The position numbers and the translations under genes were made by a program. Positions 42,078-50,863 of a DNA stretch of 64,000 nucleotides are shown here, one piece after another. Each line of letters starts with the position of its first letter. Position 1 is the first letter of the stretch. The stretch is taken from NCBI GenBank assembly GCA_046710535.1, contig JBKEHH010000008.1:1-64000 (forward strand). The letters run 5' to 3'. A model generated the notes under the pieces. It was not told the origin of the DNA. It made no database searches and saw only the letters and a list, made by a program, of their open reading frames with translations. Origin of the DNA: CAWVSB01 sp046710535. GTDB taxonomy: Bacteria > Pseudomonadota > Gammaproteobacteria > Pseudomonadales > CAWVSB01.

Positions 42078-44864
42078 TTAATTAGCATTAAGAATGCCGT
42101 CTAGATTTTGATCTACTCCCATGCGCTGACCAAAGCCTGGTTGAACACAGGTAAATGTTATTTCTTGTCCAGCTGTGTTGGCCTGAGAACTAAGGTCCGC
42201 TAGTGACAAACTAGTGCCATCATCGACCAAGAAAGTACCATCTTCTTGCATAAAGGCTCCGCGACTGACTCCACCAATCACTGCTTTAGCAATTAAATCA
42301 CATTCTTCGGGGCTATTTTCTAACGCTCTGGCCACCAGTAAATCTCGGCGAGCAATAACGTCACTGCCATCACTACCTTGTAGTGTTACTTGCTGACCAA
42401 CCACCGGGGCTAGATTAGTATCAAAAGCAAACATAAAATCTACCACTTGCTCACGCTGGGCATCGCTATCAAAAGCAAACACGCCTTTTTGTAAAAAAGA
42501 GCTTACTGTCGATATAGCTCCATCATGTAACAAACCAAAGCCTTTTACTTGATCACCAAATACAGCGGGATTATCACTTTCACCAAACATTCCTACTTTG
42601 GTATACACATTACGTAAATGTGGCACTTTGAAATCTTCGGTGATCCCCGGCCCTTCATTGGTCATTTTTCCATCTGTACCAAAATGTTTTTGCGCAACAT
42701 CCAACACATGGCAATGATTGCAAGTAAAAGCACCCCCAGTTGTCCTGTCATTCATATAAACCGTGCGTCCTTCGGCCTGATCAGTAGTCAAACTGTTATC
42801 CAAATTTCGAATCGGATTAGGCGGTGGCACAAGACGTAATGAAAAGTCAGTAAATGCCTGCATATCAGCTTTATCTAACTCGATTTCTCTACCCAGTAAA
42901 CCGACAAAAGCTGGGTTGAATTCTTTAAAGGCAGCAGCTTCAAGCGGTTCCTGCACACCATTCACCGCAACTGGATTATTACCAAAGTGGTCACCACGCC
43001 AATGCAAAGGCCCACTGTCTGCCATGCCTCTGAACGTCTGGGTAGTCATAGGGCCCTTCATAGGATGAAAGTTTTTAAAGGTGCGATTGCGCAGACGGAC
43101 GAACTCATTAACATTCTCAACCAGCAAGCCATCAGGGTTGCCCAAATCCCAAGCAAGAGCATCGAGATCACCAAAGATATGACATGAACCACAACTCGCC
43201 GTGCCATTGGCTGAACTTATATTAGCGTCATAAAGAATCTGTCTGCCACGCTGAATAGTTGCTGACTCAGGAGTAGCCATTGCGGTACTAGATATAATCG
43301 AAAATGATGCAGTGTCGATAACTTGAACAGAGTTATCAAACCGACTGTAGACATACAAGCGCCTGTTGTCGCTACTTAAGGCTAGTCCAGCTGGTCCTCC
43401 AACCGGCAAGATCAAATGATCTGCAGCATTCGGAGTAAATGTGCCTGAATCTATGTCCGCGGTTGCAAAGCGGGCTATTTTATTTGACCCAAACGCCGCC
43501 ACATACATTGTCACTCCGTCACTCGATATCACCATATCTTGCGGTTGCGCCAAAGACTTTTCTTTCTCACCAGCAGCTAAACTTTCGCCCTCATGAATAG
43601 TGAAATCAACATGCTTATTTAAATGTCGCGGCAGTACATTTCCACCATCAATTACCGTAATTCTATGTTCGGCAATATGCCCCCTAACGCTTGTCGCTCC
43701 CGGCTGCTCTGCGGGTCCTTCAAATCTAACCACATTACGAGCATCGGTGTTGCTAACATAGAGATTGCCGTTAACGGGGTTCACCGCCATATTAAACAAG
43801 GTCGTGCCGACCCCTGAAATGGTATTAGCCAACGCGGGCGGCGTGGCATTGGCATTTATTTCAAACACATCAAAATCAGGTAAAGCAAACTTTACTGATG
43901 AACTCCAATCAGTACCGGCATCGTCACGCCAGGTGCTGTCAGCCTTACTGAACTTTACAATCAAACCAGTGGCAGGCTGCCGCTCACCTTCTATATTGAC
44001 TACGGGCAGCGCTTTACCTGCATCAACTTCGGGTAAATTACCGACCGTAGTGGTTTGATTACCCGACATAAACGCCGCCGCATACACAGTGCCTTGATCA
44101 GGCGTAACCGCTAACGCACGCGGCGAATCGGTAAATAAATTAATAATTGTCTCTGGTTCGCCACCGAGCTGCGTACCTAGATTAGCAGGATCGAAAACCC
44201 ACACATCCGCCCTTCCCAAACCTTCGACTTTTAAATCAGCGACGGTAAACGTCGGGTGATTTTGGCCGCGATAAGCAGCAGTAATAAATGCACGTTGATC
44301 AGGGATTCCTGCGAAGACAATATCTCTCGGCTCGTCGCCGATTAGCAGCGTATTAGTAACTCGTGGGACAGATGAAACATCAACAATACTGACGCTGTCA
44401 GATAAATGGTTAACTACCCAAACCTCAGAATCAGATTTTGCTGCTACGGCAACAGGCTCTAACCCTACCGCCACTGAGGCAGAAAACTCTATTCCGCCAG
44501 CCACTACATTGAAAACATCTAAGGTATGACTAGCTATATTGGTTACAAATAATCGACTACCATCTGGTGACAATGCTGTAGTGCGCACCGGTCCACTTTC
44601 AAAAATACCGCTTTGAATATCTGACTTAGCAACAGCTGGTGGATTGGGCCCATCTGTGCCGCTGGGACCTCCAGGACCTAGAGTAACTTCTTTGTTATTA
44701 CCAGGACCTGGAGTAACTTCTTCGCTATTACCAGCACCTCCGCCACTGCAACCAGCCTTCAGCGTAATACACAACATAGAGAAAACCGCTGTTCTAATAC
44801 TCATTAATGCACCGATTATTATTACTGTAACTACTAGAGTAATATGAGTTACTAAATTTGTCAC
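42078..44864 (-). CDS. exported beta-propeller / di-heme cytochrome c protein
   Basis: The 928-aa protein has an N-terminal hydrophobic export region with a possible lipobox (LKAGCSGGG; the Lys at -3 is atypical). A Pro/Gly linker (about 46-65) encoded by a 30-bp tandem duplication follows. A YVTN-type beta-propeller comes next (repeats such as RTTALSPDGSRLFVTNIAS and LALSSDNRRLYVYSRFDNSV), then a C-terminal cytochrome region with heme motifs at C558-C561-H562 (CGSCH) and C715-C718-H719 (CNHCH). The cytochrome part resembles di-heme cytochrome c peroxidase/MauG-type domains. The start may be GTG 44864 or ATG 44804. It ends 6 bp from the lrp stop. An electron-transfer or surface-oxidation role is inferred; the substrate is unknown. 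Confidence 0.8.
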   Translation of the reverse strand: MTNLVTHITLVVTVIIIGALMSIRTAVFSMLCITLKAGCSGGGAGNSEEVTPGPGNNKEVTLGPGGPSGTDGPNPPAVAKSDIQSGIFESGPVRTTALSPDGSRLFVTNIASHTLDVFNVVAGGIEFSASVAVGLEPVAVAAKSDSEVWVVNHLSDSVSIVDVSSVPRVTNTLLIGDEPRDIVFAGIPDQRAFITAAYRGQNHPTFTVADLKVEGLGRADVWVFDPANLGTQLGGEPETIINLFTDSPRALAVTPDQGTVYAAAFMSGNQTTTVGNLPEVDAGKALPVVNIEGERQPATGLIVKFSKADSTWRDDAGTDWSSSVKFALPDFDVFEINANATPPALANTISGVGTTLFNMAVNPVNGNLYVSNTDARNVVRFEGPAEQPGATSVRGHIAEHRITVIDGGNVLPRHLNKHVDFTIHEGESLAAGEKEKSLAQPQDMVISSDGVTMYVAAFGSNKIARFATADIDSGTFTPNAADHLILPVGGPAGLALSSDNRRLYVYSRFDNSVQVIDTASFSIISSTAMATPESATIQRGRQILYDANISSANGTASCGSCHIFGDLDALAWDLGNPDGLLVENVNEFVRLRNRTFKNFHPMKGPMTTQTFRGMADSGPLHWRGDHFGNNPVAVNGVQEPLEAAAFKEFNPAFVGLLGREIELDKADMQAFTDFSLRLVPPPNPIRNLDNSLTTDQAEGRTVYMNDRTTGGAFTCNHCHVLDVAQKHFGTDGKMTNEGPGITEDFKVPHLRNVYTKVGMFGESDNPAVFGDQVKGFGLLHDGAISTVSSFLQKGVFAFDSDAQREQVVDFMFAFDTNLAPVVGQQVTLQGSDGSDVIARRDLLVARALENSPEECDLIAKAVIGGVSRGAFMQEDGTFLVDDGTSLSLADLSSQANTAGQEITFTCVQPGFGQRMGVDQNLDGILNAN
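44671..44730. repeat. 30-bp tandem duplication, two copies
   Basis: 44671-44700 and 44701-44730 are head-to-tail copies differing at three positions. They lie in the linker of the beta-propeller protein and encode alternating EVT, GPG and N-rich residues. The length keeps the frame, so copy number can change without breaking the gene. Confidence 0.85.
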
Positions 44865-44948
44865 TCTGCAACAATAATTAGGTAACTAATAAATTATTTA
44901 TTGTTAATAATGCGTAAGCTATCGCAAATTATTAGCGCTGCTGTATTA

Positions 44949-44978
44949 TTGAATTATTAAGTACTAGGTTGGTATATC
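44949..44978 (+). promoter_or_regulatory. candidate promoter of the DUF2489 gene
   Basis: TTGAAT (44949-44954), an 18-bp spacer and TATATC (44973-44978) precede the ATG at 45019 in AT-rich DNA. Matches are moderate. Confidence 0.35.
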
Positions 44979-45018
44979 TTATGCCTATTCTCCTCGCTAA
45001 TTCCAACAAGAGATCGAT

Positions 45019-45498
45019 ATGACCGAAACTGTCTTACTAATTCTCTCATCGCTGGCGGTAATAATAATTATCACTTTAGTAGCATATGCGCTAATGCTAA
45101 ATAGGCAGTTATCTGTTCAAAAGCTCGACACCGAACAAGAGGCCGCTAGCAAAATAAAGCAGCAAAGCGAGACACTCTATAGTATTAAGCTAATAGCGAT
45201 TTCCGCTATTAATGACGAGCTAAACTTAACTGAAGCCTGTATACGAGTAGCTGCACTAACTGACGCTTTGCAGCTTACGGATCAACAGAAGAATTCGTAT
45301 AGTGAAATTTATAAACTTGCCAATGCAACCTATAACATTCCACGCAATCAAGCTTGGCAAGATTTACCTAAATTGCAGCGACTGCTATTACGCGAAGAGA
45401 TGGTCCAGCTCGAAGCAGACGCGAAAGGAGATATCTTGAAAGAATTTGAAATTATTGTTAAAAAAATATCCGAGGGGAGCTTTATTTATCAGGCATAA
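45019..45498 (+). CDS. DUF2489 domain protein
   Basis: The 159-aa protein has one N-terminal membrane segment (about 5-27) and a cytosolic helical domain that fits DUF2489 (SIKLIAISAINDELNLTEAC, given whole; LREEMVQLEADAKGDILKEF). The family's function is unknown. AAGAG stands 6 nt before the ATG. A small TTCG hairpin follows the stop. Confidence 0.72.
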   Translation: MTETVLLILSSLAVIIIITLVAYALMLNRQLSVQKLDTEQEAASKIKQQSETLYSIKLIAISAINDELNLTEACIRVAALTDALQLTDQQKNSYSEIYKLANATYNIPRNQAWQDLPKLQRLLLREEMVQLEADAKGDILKEFEIIVKKISEGSFIYQA

Positions 45499-45500
45499 AA

Positions 45501-45525
45501 AAACGGCTTCGGCCGCTTCTTTTGT
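45501..45525 (+). terminator. probable terminator of the DUF2489 gene
   Basis: CGGC-TTCG-GCCG (45504-45515), a stable UUCG tetraloop hairpin, is followed by CTTCTTTTG. The stem is short, so it is a moderate candidate. A-rich sequence upstream may let it also serve cysH. Confidence 0.6.
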
Positions 45526-45531
45526 TACTAT

Positions 45532-46200
45532 TTATGGCCCGGTATGCAATCCACACTCTTGATTATCTGCCACTTTAGTCGGATCAAAATAACGTTTACA
45601 TGTGGGTAACGCATGGGTCTGCATATAATCATCAACGTCGTCTTCGTCAAAATGAAAAATAGGCGCCACTTTTAAAATACCGCGGCTATCCCAGCTAACG
45701 ATATCCAAAGTCTTACGAAACTCTGTCTCTTCGCGACGTAAACCGGTTAACCATACGTCTGGTGCTAAGGCTTCAATAGCACGGCTAAACGGCTCAAGTT
45801 TTACCTGCCGGGAAAACTCTTTGTGCAACAGCTCATCTTCAGGCGAGGGAATACCCATAGTGGCGTCACGCCTCGCACTAGTGCTAATTGGTGAATAGAT
45901 ATGCATAGTCAAGTCCAACTCTTGCATAATCTTTTCGGCGACAACGTAAGTATCACGGGTATTGTAGCCAGTATCGATCCATACCACAGGCACAGTTTTA
46001 TCTTGTTCAGCAATCAAGTGCAACATAACCGCCGAGTTTGGGCTAAAACTAGTCGTTGTAATCGACTTTTTACCAAGACTTAAGGCCCAAGTAACTATTT
46101 CTTTTGGGGTAGCATTGCTTAGCTGCTCATTAATAGCAGCAAGATCTAAATCTTTCATATTTAGCTCAGCTTGATCTTGTTTTAATATTGCTTCCGACAT
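45532..46200 (-). CDS. cysH: phosphoadenosine phosphosulfate reductase
   Basis: CysH reduces PAPS to sulfite with thioredoxin in assimilatory sulfate reduction. The 222-aa protein has the PP-loop-like TTTSFSPNSAVMLHLI, WIDTGYNTRDTYV and the C-terminal catalytic ECGLHTGP. The Cys-Cys and C-x2-C ligands of iron-sulfur APS reductases are absent, so PAPS is the likely substrate. It is slightly shorter than E. coli CysH (244). Its upstream region has a well-placed palindrome that may bind CysB. The sulfide made downstream could be used by CysM (54813-55700). Confidence 0.93.
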   Translation of the reverse strand: MSEAILKQDQAELNMKDLDLAAINEQLSNATPKEIVTWALSLGKKSITTTSFSPNSAVMLHLIAEQDKTVPVVWIDTGYNTRDTYVVAEKIMQELDLTMHIYSPISTSARRDATMGIPSPEDELLHKEFSRQVKLEPFSRAIEALAPDVWLTGLRREETEFRKTLDIVSWDSRGILKVAPIFHFDEDDVDDYMQTHALPTCKRYFDPTKVADNQECGLHTGP

Positions 46201-46232
46201 CGTTGCCGTCCTAATCTTAAATTAAGGACCGC

Positions 46233-46288
46233 ACTATAGAAAACATATCACTATGGTACAAACTAAAAGTTATAACGAATTGTTATAA
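46233..46288 (-). promoter_or_regulatory. cysH promoter with CysB-like palindrome
   Basis: On the minus strand the -10 is TATAGT (complement 46233-46238) and a weak -35 TTGTAC (complement 46256-46261) lies 17 bp away. Upstream, TTATAAC-GAATT-GTTATAA (46270-46288) is a perfect 7-bp inverted repeat centred about 53 bp before the expected start. That is the usual place for a LysR-type activator. CysB is the obvious candidate but is not shown. Confidence 0.6.
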
Positions 46289-46319
46289 TCTTATATTTAA
46301 TTATATAAGAGATGAAAAG

Positions 46320-47615
46320 CTATACGTTTTTGGACTCAAAAAATCGTTTGGCTACTTTGGCCAACCACCAAGAATCTTTACTTCCTGCTAGCTCCCTGAT
46401 GCTATGCATAGCTAATTGCGGCACACCCACATCTATGGCTTTAACACCAATATTAGCAGCAGTAATTGGGCCAATAGTGCTACCACAAGCCATGTCACTG
46501 CGGACGACAAAACGCTGTACAGGCACTCCCTCGTGCTCACACAGCTGACTAAAAATAGCCGCAGTTTCACCATTAGTGGCATAACGCTGATTGGCATTTT
46601 GCTTGATAACAGGCCCCTTATTAAGGGCTGGTCCATGGTTGCCATCATGTTTATCCGCATAATTAGGGTGCACTGCGTGGGCGTTATCGGCTGAAATCAG
46701 CATCGACTTAGCTATCATTCTCGCTCTCGCCTCATCTGTCTCAGTCAACCGCTCAAGTACCGATTGTAAAAATGTGCCGTCAGCTCCCGCGGCACTGACA
46801 CTGCCCACTTCTTCATGATCGGTGCATACCAACATTGCGCTCTGAGTCCCATTACAAGCTAGCAAAGCATCTAGCCCGATATAACAACTCAATAAATTAT
46901 CCAGTCTAGCGCTAGCTATAAAATCGCTATTCAGTCCAACCATTGCAGGCGACTGAGTATCATAAAAACTTAACTCATAGTCACATACTTTGGCCACATC
47001 TAATTCCGGCTGCAGCGCGGTTAACTCAGCTTGTAACCACTGACTAAAATCAGTAAAACTATCATCAGCATTTAAACTGACAATTGGCGGTATATGTAAC
47101 TGTTTATTTATCGTCCTATTCTCATTTGCCTCATGGTCTAAATGGATAGCAAGGCTCGGAATACAGGCAATCGCCCGCTTAAAATCTATCAAAGTAGAAT
47201 TCAATTGACCATTGCTAGACTCATAATAAATTTTTCCCGCTAGCGATAAATCTCGATCAAACCATGGGTTTAGTAATACGCCACCATATACCTCTACGCC
47301 AAACTGAATAAAACCACTCTTTGCTAACAAAGGGTTAGGCTTCACTTTTAAGCATGGACTGTCAGTATGAGCACCAAATAATCGGATGCCATTTTGCACC
47401 AACCCGTCACCGCCATAGTAAAAAGCAATAATGGCTGAATCATTACGAATAACAAAATAACCACTGCCTTTAGTTAATTCCCACTGATCAACTTCGTTAA
47501 GTTGGCTAAAGCCGTTAACGACAAGCTGCTTTGCCATATTGGCAACCGCATGAAACTGCGTTGGCGACTGCTGTAAAAACTGTAATAGTTTTTGATTAAA
47601 CGACTCTTCATTCAT
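46320..47615 (-). CDS. apeB: M18 family aminopeptidase
   Basis: The 431-aa cytosolic zinc aminopeptidase has the M18 ligands and signatures: LFGAHTDSPCLKVKPNP, SARLDNLLSCYIGL, VCTDHEEVGSVSAAGADG and VVRSDMACGSTIGPITAA. It should release acidic N-terminal residues from peptides. It lies 11 bp after uppP on the same strand, with GGG before the ATG. Confidence 0.93.
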   Translation of the reverse strand: MNEESFNQKLLQFLQQSPTQFHAVANMAKQLVVNGFSQLNEVDQWELTKGSGYFVIRNDSAIIAFYYGGDGLVQNGIRLFGAHTDSPCLKVKPNPLLAKSGFIQFGVEVYGGVLLNPWFDRDLSLAGKIYYESSNGQLNSTLIDFKRAIACIPSLAIHLDHEANENRTINKQLHIPPIVSLNADDSFTDFSQWLQAELTALQPELDVAKVCDYELSFYDTQSPAMVGLNSDFIASARLDNLLSCYIGLDALLACNGTQSAMLVCTDHEEVGSVSAAGADGTFLQSVLERLTETDEARARMIAKSMLISADNAHAVHPNYADKHDGNHGPALNKGPVIKQNANQRYATNGETAAIFSQLCEHEGVPVQRFVVRSDMACGSTIGPITAANIGVKAIDVGVPQLAMHSIRELAGSKDSWWLAKVAKRFFESKNV

Positions 47616-47626
47616 ATTTCTACCCT

Positions 47627-48451
47627 TTAACTAGCGACGCCAGCCGCAATTAACCCTATTAATACCGTACCAAGCAACAAACGATAAGTTACAAATGGCA
47701 TAAAGCCTATTCTATCCAGCAATTTTAAAAACCAATGGATACATAAATATGCGGTAATGCCTGATATTGCTATAGATATACCAATCATTCCCCATGGTGC
47801 GACGGACTCCATCTCGATAAGCTGCAAAGTTTTTAAACCACCGGCAACGACAATTAACGGGATAGACAGCAGAAAAGAAAAACGTGCAGCAAGCTGACGT
47901 GACAAACCCAATAACAAGCCGGCAGTCATGGTAATACCAGACCGCGAAGTGCCAGGAACAAGCGCCAAAGCTTGGGCTAAGCCAATTATAATAGCCACTG
48001 CCATAGTTACCGTTTGGTAGTTGGCAAACGATTTTTTATCAGCCAAGCCCAGCAACAAACCAAAGCCAATAGTGGTAGCCGCAATTACAGCTACACTGCG
48101 CAAATTTGCTTCAATATAACTATCAAACAACAAACCAGCTAGACCCGCCGGAATCGTTGCGACTATAACCGCCCAACCCATTTTACTTTCAGCGCTAACA
48201 CCTTGTCCTAAAAAAGAGCCAAACCAAGCGGTAACTAATTCATGAATATCTCTGCGAAAATAAATAACCACGGCCAGCAACGACCCAATATGCACGGCAA
48301 CATCAAACGCCAGCCCTTGATCGGGCCAACCCAGCACTTCGCTCGGTAAAATCAAATGAGCTGAACTCGAAATAGGCAAAAACTCGGTCAAACCCTGCAT
48401 AATTGCTAACAGCACGGCTTGCCATATACTGATATCAGCTACTTGCCCCAT
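47627..48451 (-). CDS. uppP: undecaprenyl-diphosphate phosphatase (BacA family)
   Basis: UppP regenerates the undecaprenyl phosphate carrier for cell-wall synthesis and gives low-level bacitracin resistance. The roughly 274-aa membrane protein has the catalytic QGLTEFLPISSSAH and VPGTSRSGITMTAGLLLG motifs. I choose the ATG at 48451: AAGG lies 7 nt before it, whereas the ATG at 48457 touches the Shine-Dalgarno. It follows tsaB by a few bases and precedes apeB. Confidence 0.95.
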   Translation of the reverse strand: MGQVADISIWQAVLLAIMQGLTEFLPISSSAHLILPSEVLGWPDQGLAFDVAVHIGSLLAVVIYFRRDIHELVTAWFGSFLGQGVSAESKMGWAVIVATIPAGLAGLLFDSYIEANLRSVAVIAATTIGFGLLLGLADKKSFANYQTVTMAVAIIIGLAQALALVPGTSRSGITMTAGLLLGLSRQLAARFSFLLSIPLIVVAGGLKTLQLIEMESVAPWGMIGISIAISGITAYLCIHWFLKLLDRIGFMPFVTYRLLLGTVLIGLIAAGVAS

Positions 48452-48460
48452 ATTCATCCC

Positions 48461-49150
48461 TTATTGATCAGCAAGCTTTTTCCAGCTTATTTCATTTCGT
48501 AAATATACCGGCAGCGCTAGTTCAGCGCTCACAGTATGTCCCGCCAGATACTGCTGCTGAGCCAGTATGGCAACGTCCAATGCTCGTACTTCTCGCTCAC
48601 TGTCTTTTACTAGGCAATTAGCATCCATTAACAAATCGTTATAATTCCAACCGGAGCCCAGTGCCACAATAGGATTGGCTAAATGGGTTAACTCAATGTT
48701 GGCGGGCTGACTTATCAATTCATCGCCAATCAACTGACAGAAGCCAGCCTCACTTTTAAAGCGACTAAAATAAACTTCACCCATGCGAGCATCAAAGGCA
48801 ACGCAAATCGTCTCCTCGCATGGCTGTTCGCATTCGCCAATCCAACCTTGCGCCATAGCCGCCAACGATGACACCGGCACAACCGGTAAATCGGCCGCAA
48901 ATGCTAAGCCTTGCACAACTCCTGCAGCTATCCTTAACCCAGTAAATGATCCAGGTCCGCGGCCAAATGCAATTGCGTCTATATCTTGCAGGCGCAAAGT
49001 TTGCGCCGACAAAACACTATCAACCATCGGCAAAATTTTTCGAGTATGTTCGCGCGGACTAAGTACAAATTCTTCAGCGCAAATACCATCGCCATAAATA
49101 GCAACTGAGCAAGCGCCGGCACTAGTGTCTATTGCCAAAATCTTGGCCAA
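48461..49150 (-). CDS. tsaB: tRNA threonylcarbamoyladenosine biosynthesis protein TsaB
   Basis: TsaB scaffolds TsaD in making the t6A base at position 37 of ANN-decoding tRNAs. The 229-aa protein has the ASKHA-fold start AKILAIDTSAGACSVAIYG, then FGRGPGSFTGLRIAAGVVQG and FDARMGEVYF. The start is TTG, with AAGGA 7 nt upstream. It begins the tsaB-uppP-apeB unit and is divergent from mobA. Confidence 0.94.
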   Translation of the reverse strand: MAKILAIDTSAGACSVAIYGDGICAEEFVLSPREHTRKILPMVDSVLSAQTLRLQDIDAIAFGRGPGSFTGLRIAAGVVQGLAFAADLPVVPVSSLAAMAQGWIGECEQPCEETICVAFDARMGEVYFSRFKSEAGFCQLIGDELISQPANIELTHLANPIVALGSGWNYNDLLMDANCLVKDSEREVRALDVAILAQQQYLAGHTVSAELALPVYLRNEISWKKLADQ

Positions 49151-49244
49151 GCTAGAATCCTTTAGTTAAGTGGGTATGACTAATAAATTTATTGGTTACA
49201 ATGGTGACAGATTATACCAGATGCCCACAGGAAACAGATCATCA

Positions 49245-49811
49245 ATGACATGTAGCGCAATAATTTTAGCCGGCGGTGAAGGGCAACGTATGGGTGGGGT
49301 AGACAAAGGGCTAATGGAGTGGCGCAATAAGCCATTAATTCAACATGTGATAGAACGTTTAGCGCCACAAGTTGATGAAATAATTATTAGCTGTAACCGT
49401 AATATTGAGCAGTACCAAGCATTTGGTTATACATGTATCAAAGACTCAAGCACCGATTTTCTGGGCCCTCTTGCTGGTATTGCTAGCTGCGTGACGGCTG
49501 CCAAGCATGACCTTATTCTGTTATGTCCATGCGATACGCCACTTATTCCTGAAAATCTGCTCGCACGGTTAAATGAAAGGAGACAAAGCAGCGCCGCCTC
49601 GGCCATTGTCGCCAGCGATGGTAACAAGGAGCATTACAGCCATGCGCTATTAACAAAAATGTTTGCTGAAACCGCCCAACAGCAGCTGTTAGCTGAGCGA
49701 AAATCGCTGCGGGCTTGGTTTGACACAACAAATTGGCAGTGTGCAGACCTTGGCGAAAACACCAAGGCTTTTATGAATATTAATACCCTAGAGCAGCTAA
49801 CAAAAAATTAG
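49245..49811 (+). CDS. mobA: molybdenum cofactor guanylyltransferase MobA
   Basis: MobA adds GMP to molybdopterin, giving the MGD cofactor of DMSO-reductase-family enzymes. The 188-aa protein has the GTP motif IILAGGEGQRMGGVDKGL and CPCDTPLIP. I start at ATG 49245 (MTCSAIILAGG), which matches E. coli MobA and has AGGA 12 nt upstream. In-frame codons to 49170 would add 25 residues foreign to the family. The 3' end overlaps hemH by 4 nt. A separate MocA is at 59588-60145. Confidence 0.92.
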   Translation: MTCSAIILAGGEGQRMGGVDKGLMEWRNKPLIQHVIERLAPQVDEIIISCNRNIEQYQAFGYTCIKDSSTDFLGPLAGIASCVTAAKHDLILLCPCDTPLIPENLLARLNERRQSSAASAIVASDGNKEHYSHALLTKMFAETAQQQLLAERKSLRAWFDTTNWQCADLGENTKAFMNINTLEQLTKN

Positions 49812-50806
49812 CCTACTTGATGCGACTTAACTAACTCGGCAATCATTTCGATATGATCACGACTATCGTTTAAGCAAGGTATATATTGATAACCTTTACC
49901 ACCAGCCGCTTCATATATTTCAGCATTTTCCATTTCAATTTCTTCAAGTGTTTCCAAGCAATCTACTGAAAACCCAGGGCAAATCACCTGCACTGAAGAT
50001 ATTTTTTGCTGCCCCAAAAGTTCTACCGAATCACTAGTACTAGGCTCTAACCACTTCGCTCTACCTAAACGCGACTGAAAACTAAGTTGCCACTGACTTT
50101 GCTGCAAACCTAATTCTTGCGCCAATAATTTAGCGGTCTGTTCACATTCTTGCGGGTAAGGATCACCTTTATCAGCAAATGACTGGGGAATACCGTGAAA
50201 GGACATCAATAGAATTTCCGCTTGGCCATGCTCAGCCCAATACTTCTTCACTGATTTCGCCAGCGCCGCAATATACTGAGCATAATTAAAATAAGAGCGG
50301 GCATAAGAAACCTGTAAACTATCACGGCGTGACTGAAAATAATCACCCAACTGGTCAAGTAGCGGCGCGGTACTAGTGGCAGAATATTGTGGATAGAGTG
50401 GCAGCATAACCACCTGCCCTACGTTTTCATCACGCAGTTTATCTAAGGCCGACTCTAGACTAGGCGCGCTGTAGCTGTATGCTTGAGTAACTCTATATTG
50501 CTCAGGATTAGTTTCATCTAAGTAGGCTTGCAACGCTGCCACTTGTCGCTCGGTAATTACTCTTAGGGGCGAGCCCTCTGGCCACCAAACTTTGGCATAG
50601 TTTTTAGCTGAACTAACCGAGCGAAACGGCAAAATAATACCGTAAAGGATAGGACACCACAGCCAGCGCGTTAATTCAATAACGCGATGATCATGCAAAA
50701 AAGGAATAAGAAATGATCGAACGGCTTTTGGAGTAGGAGCGGTCGGACTCCCTAGATTGGCAAGGATAACACCAATTTTTTCAATTTTTTTATCAGGATT
50801 ATCCAT
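49808..50806 (-). CDS. hemH: ferrochelatase
   Basis: HemH inserts Fe2+ into protoporphyrin IX to form heme, as needed by the c-type protein at 42078-44864. The 332-aa protein shows GVILANLGSPTAPTP, the catalytic His in LLMSFHGIPQSFADKGDPYP, and the conserved Glu in DCLETLEEIE. It is downstream of adk by 57 bp on the same strand, also close neighbours in E. coli. Confidence 0.96.
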   Translation of the reverse strand: MDNPDKKIEKIGVILANLGSPTAPTPKAVRSFLIPFLHDHRVIELTRWLWCPILYGIILPFRSVSSAKNYAKVWWPEGSPLRVITERQVAALQAYLDETNPEQYRVTQAYSYSAPSLESALDKLRDENVGQVVMLPLYPQYSATSTAPLLDQLGDYFQSRRDSLQVSYARSYFNYAQYIAALAKSVKKYWAEHGQAEILLMSFHGIPQSFADKGDPYPQECEQTAKLLAQELGLQQSQWQLSFQSRLGRAKWLEPSTSDSVELLGQQKISSVQVICPGFSVDCLETLEEIEMENAEIYEAAGGKGYQYIPCLNDSRDHIEMIAELVKSHQVG

Positions 50807-50863
50807 TAAAAACTCGGCTAATTAACTACAGTGCTAACTATACGCTAGCAGACCGTTTTCAGC

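Noticed and set aside
45532..46200. APS reductase instead of PAPS reductase
   Set aside because: The Cys-Cys and C-x2-C ligands of the [4Fe-4S] APS reductases are missing.
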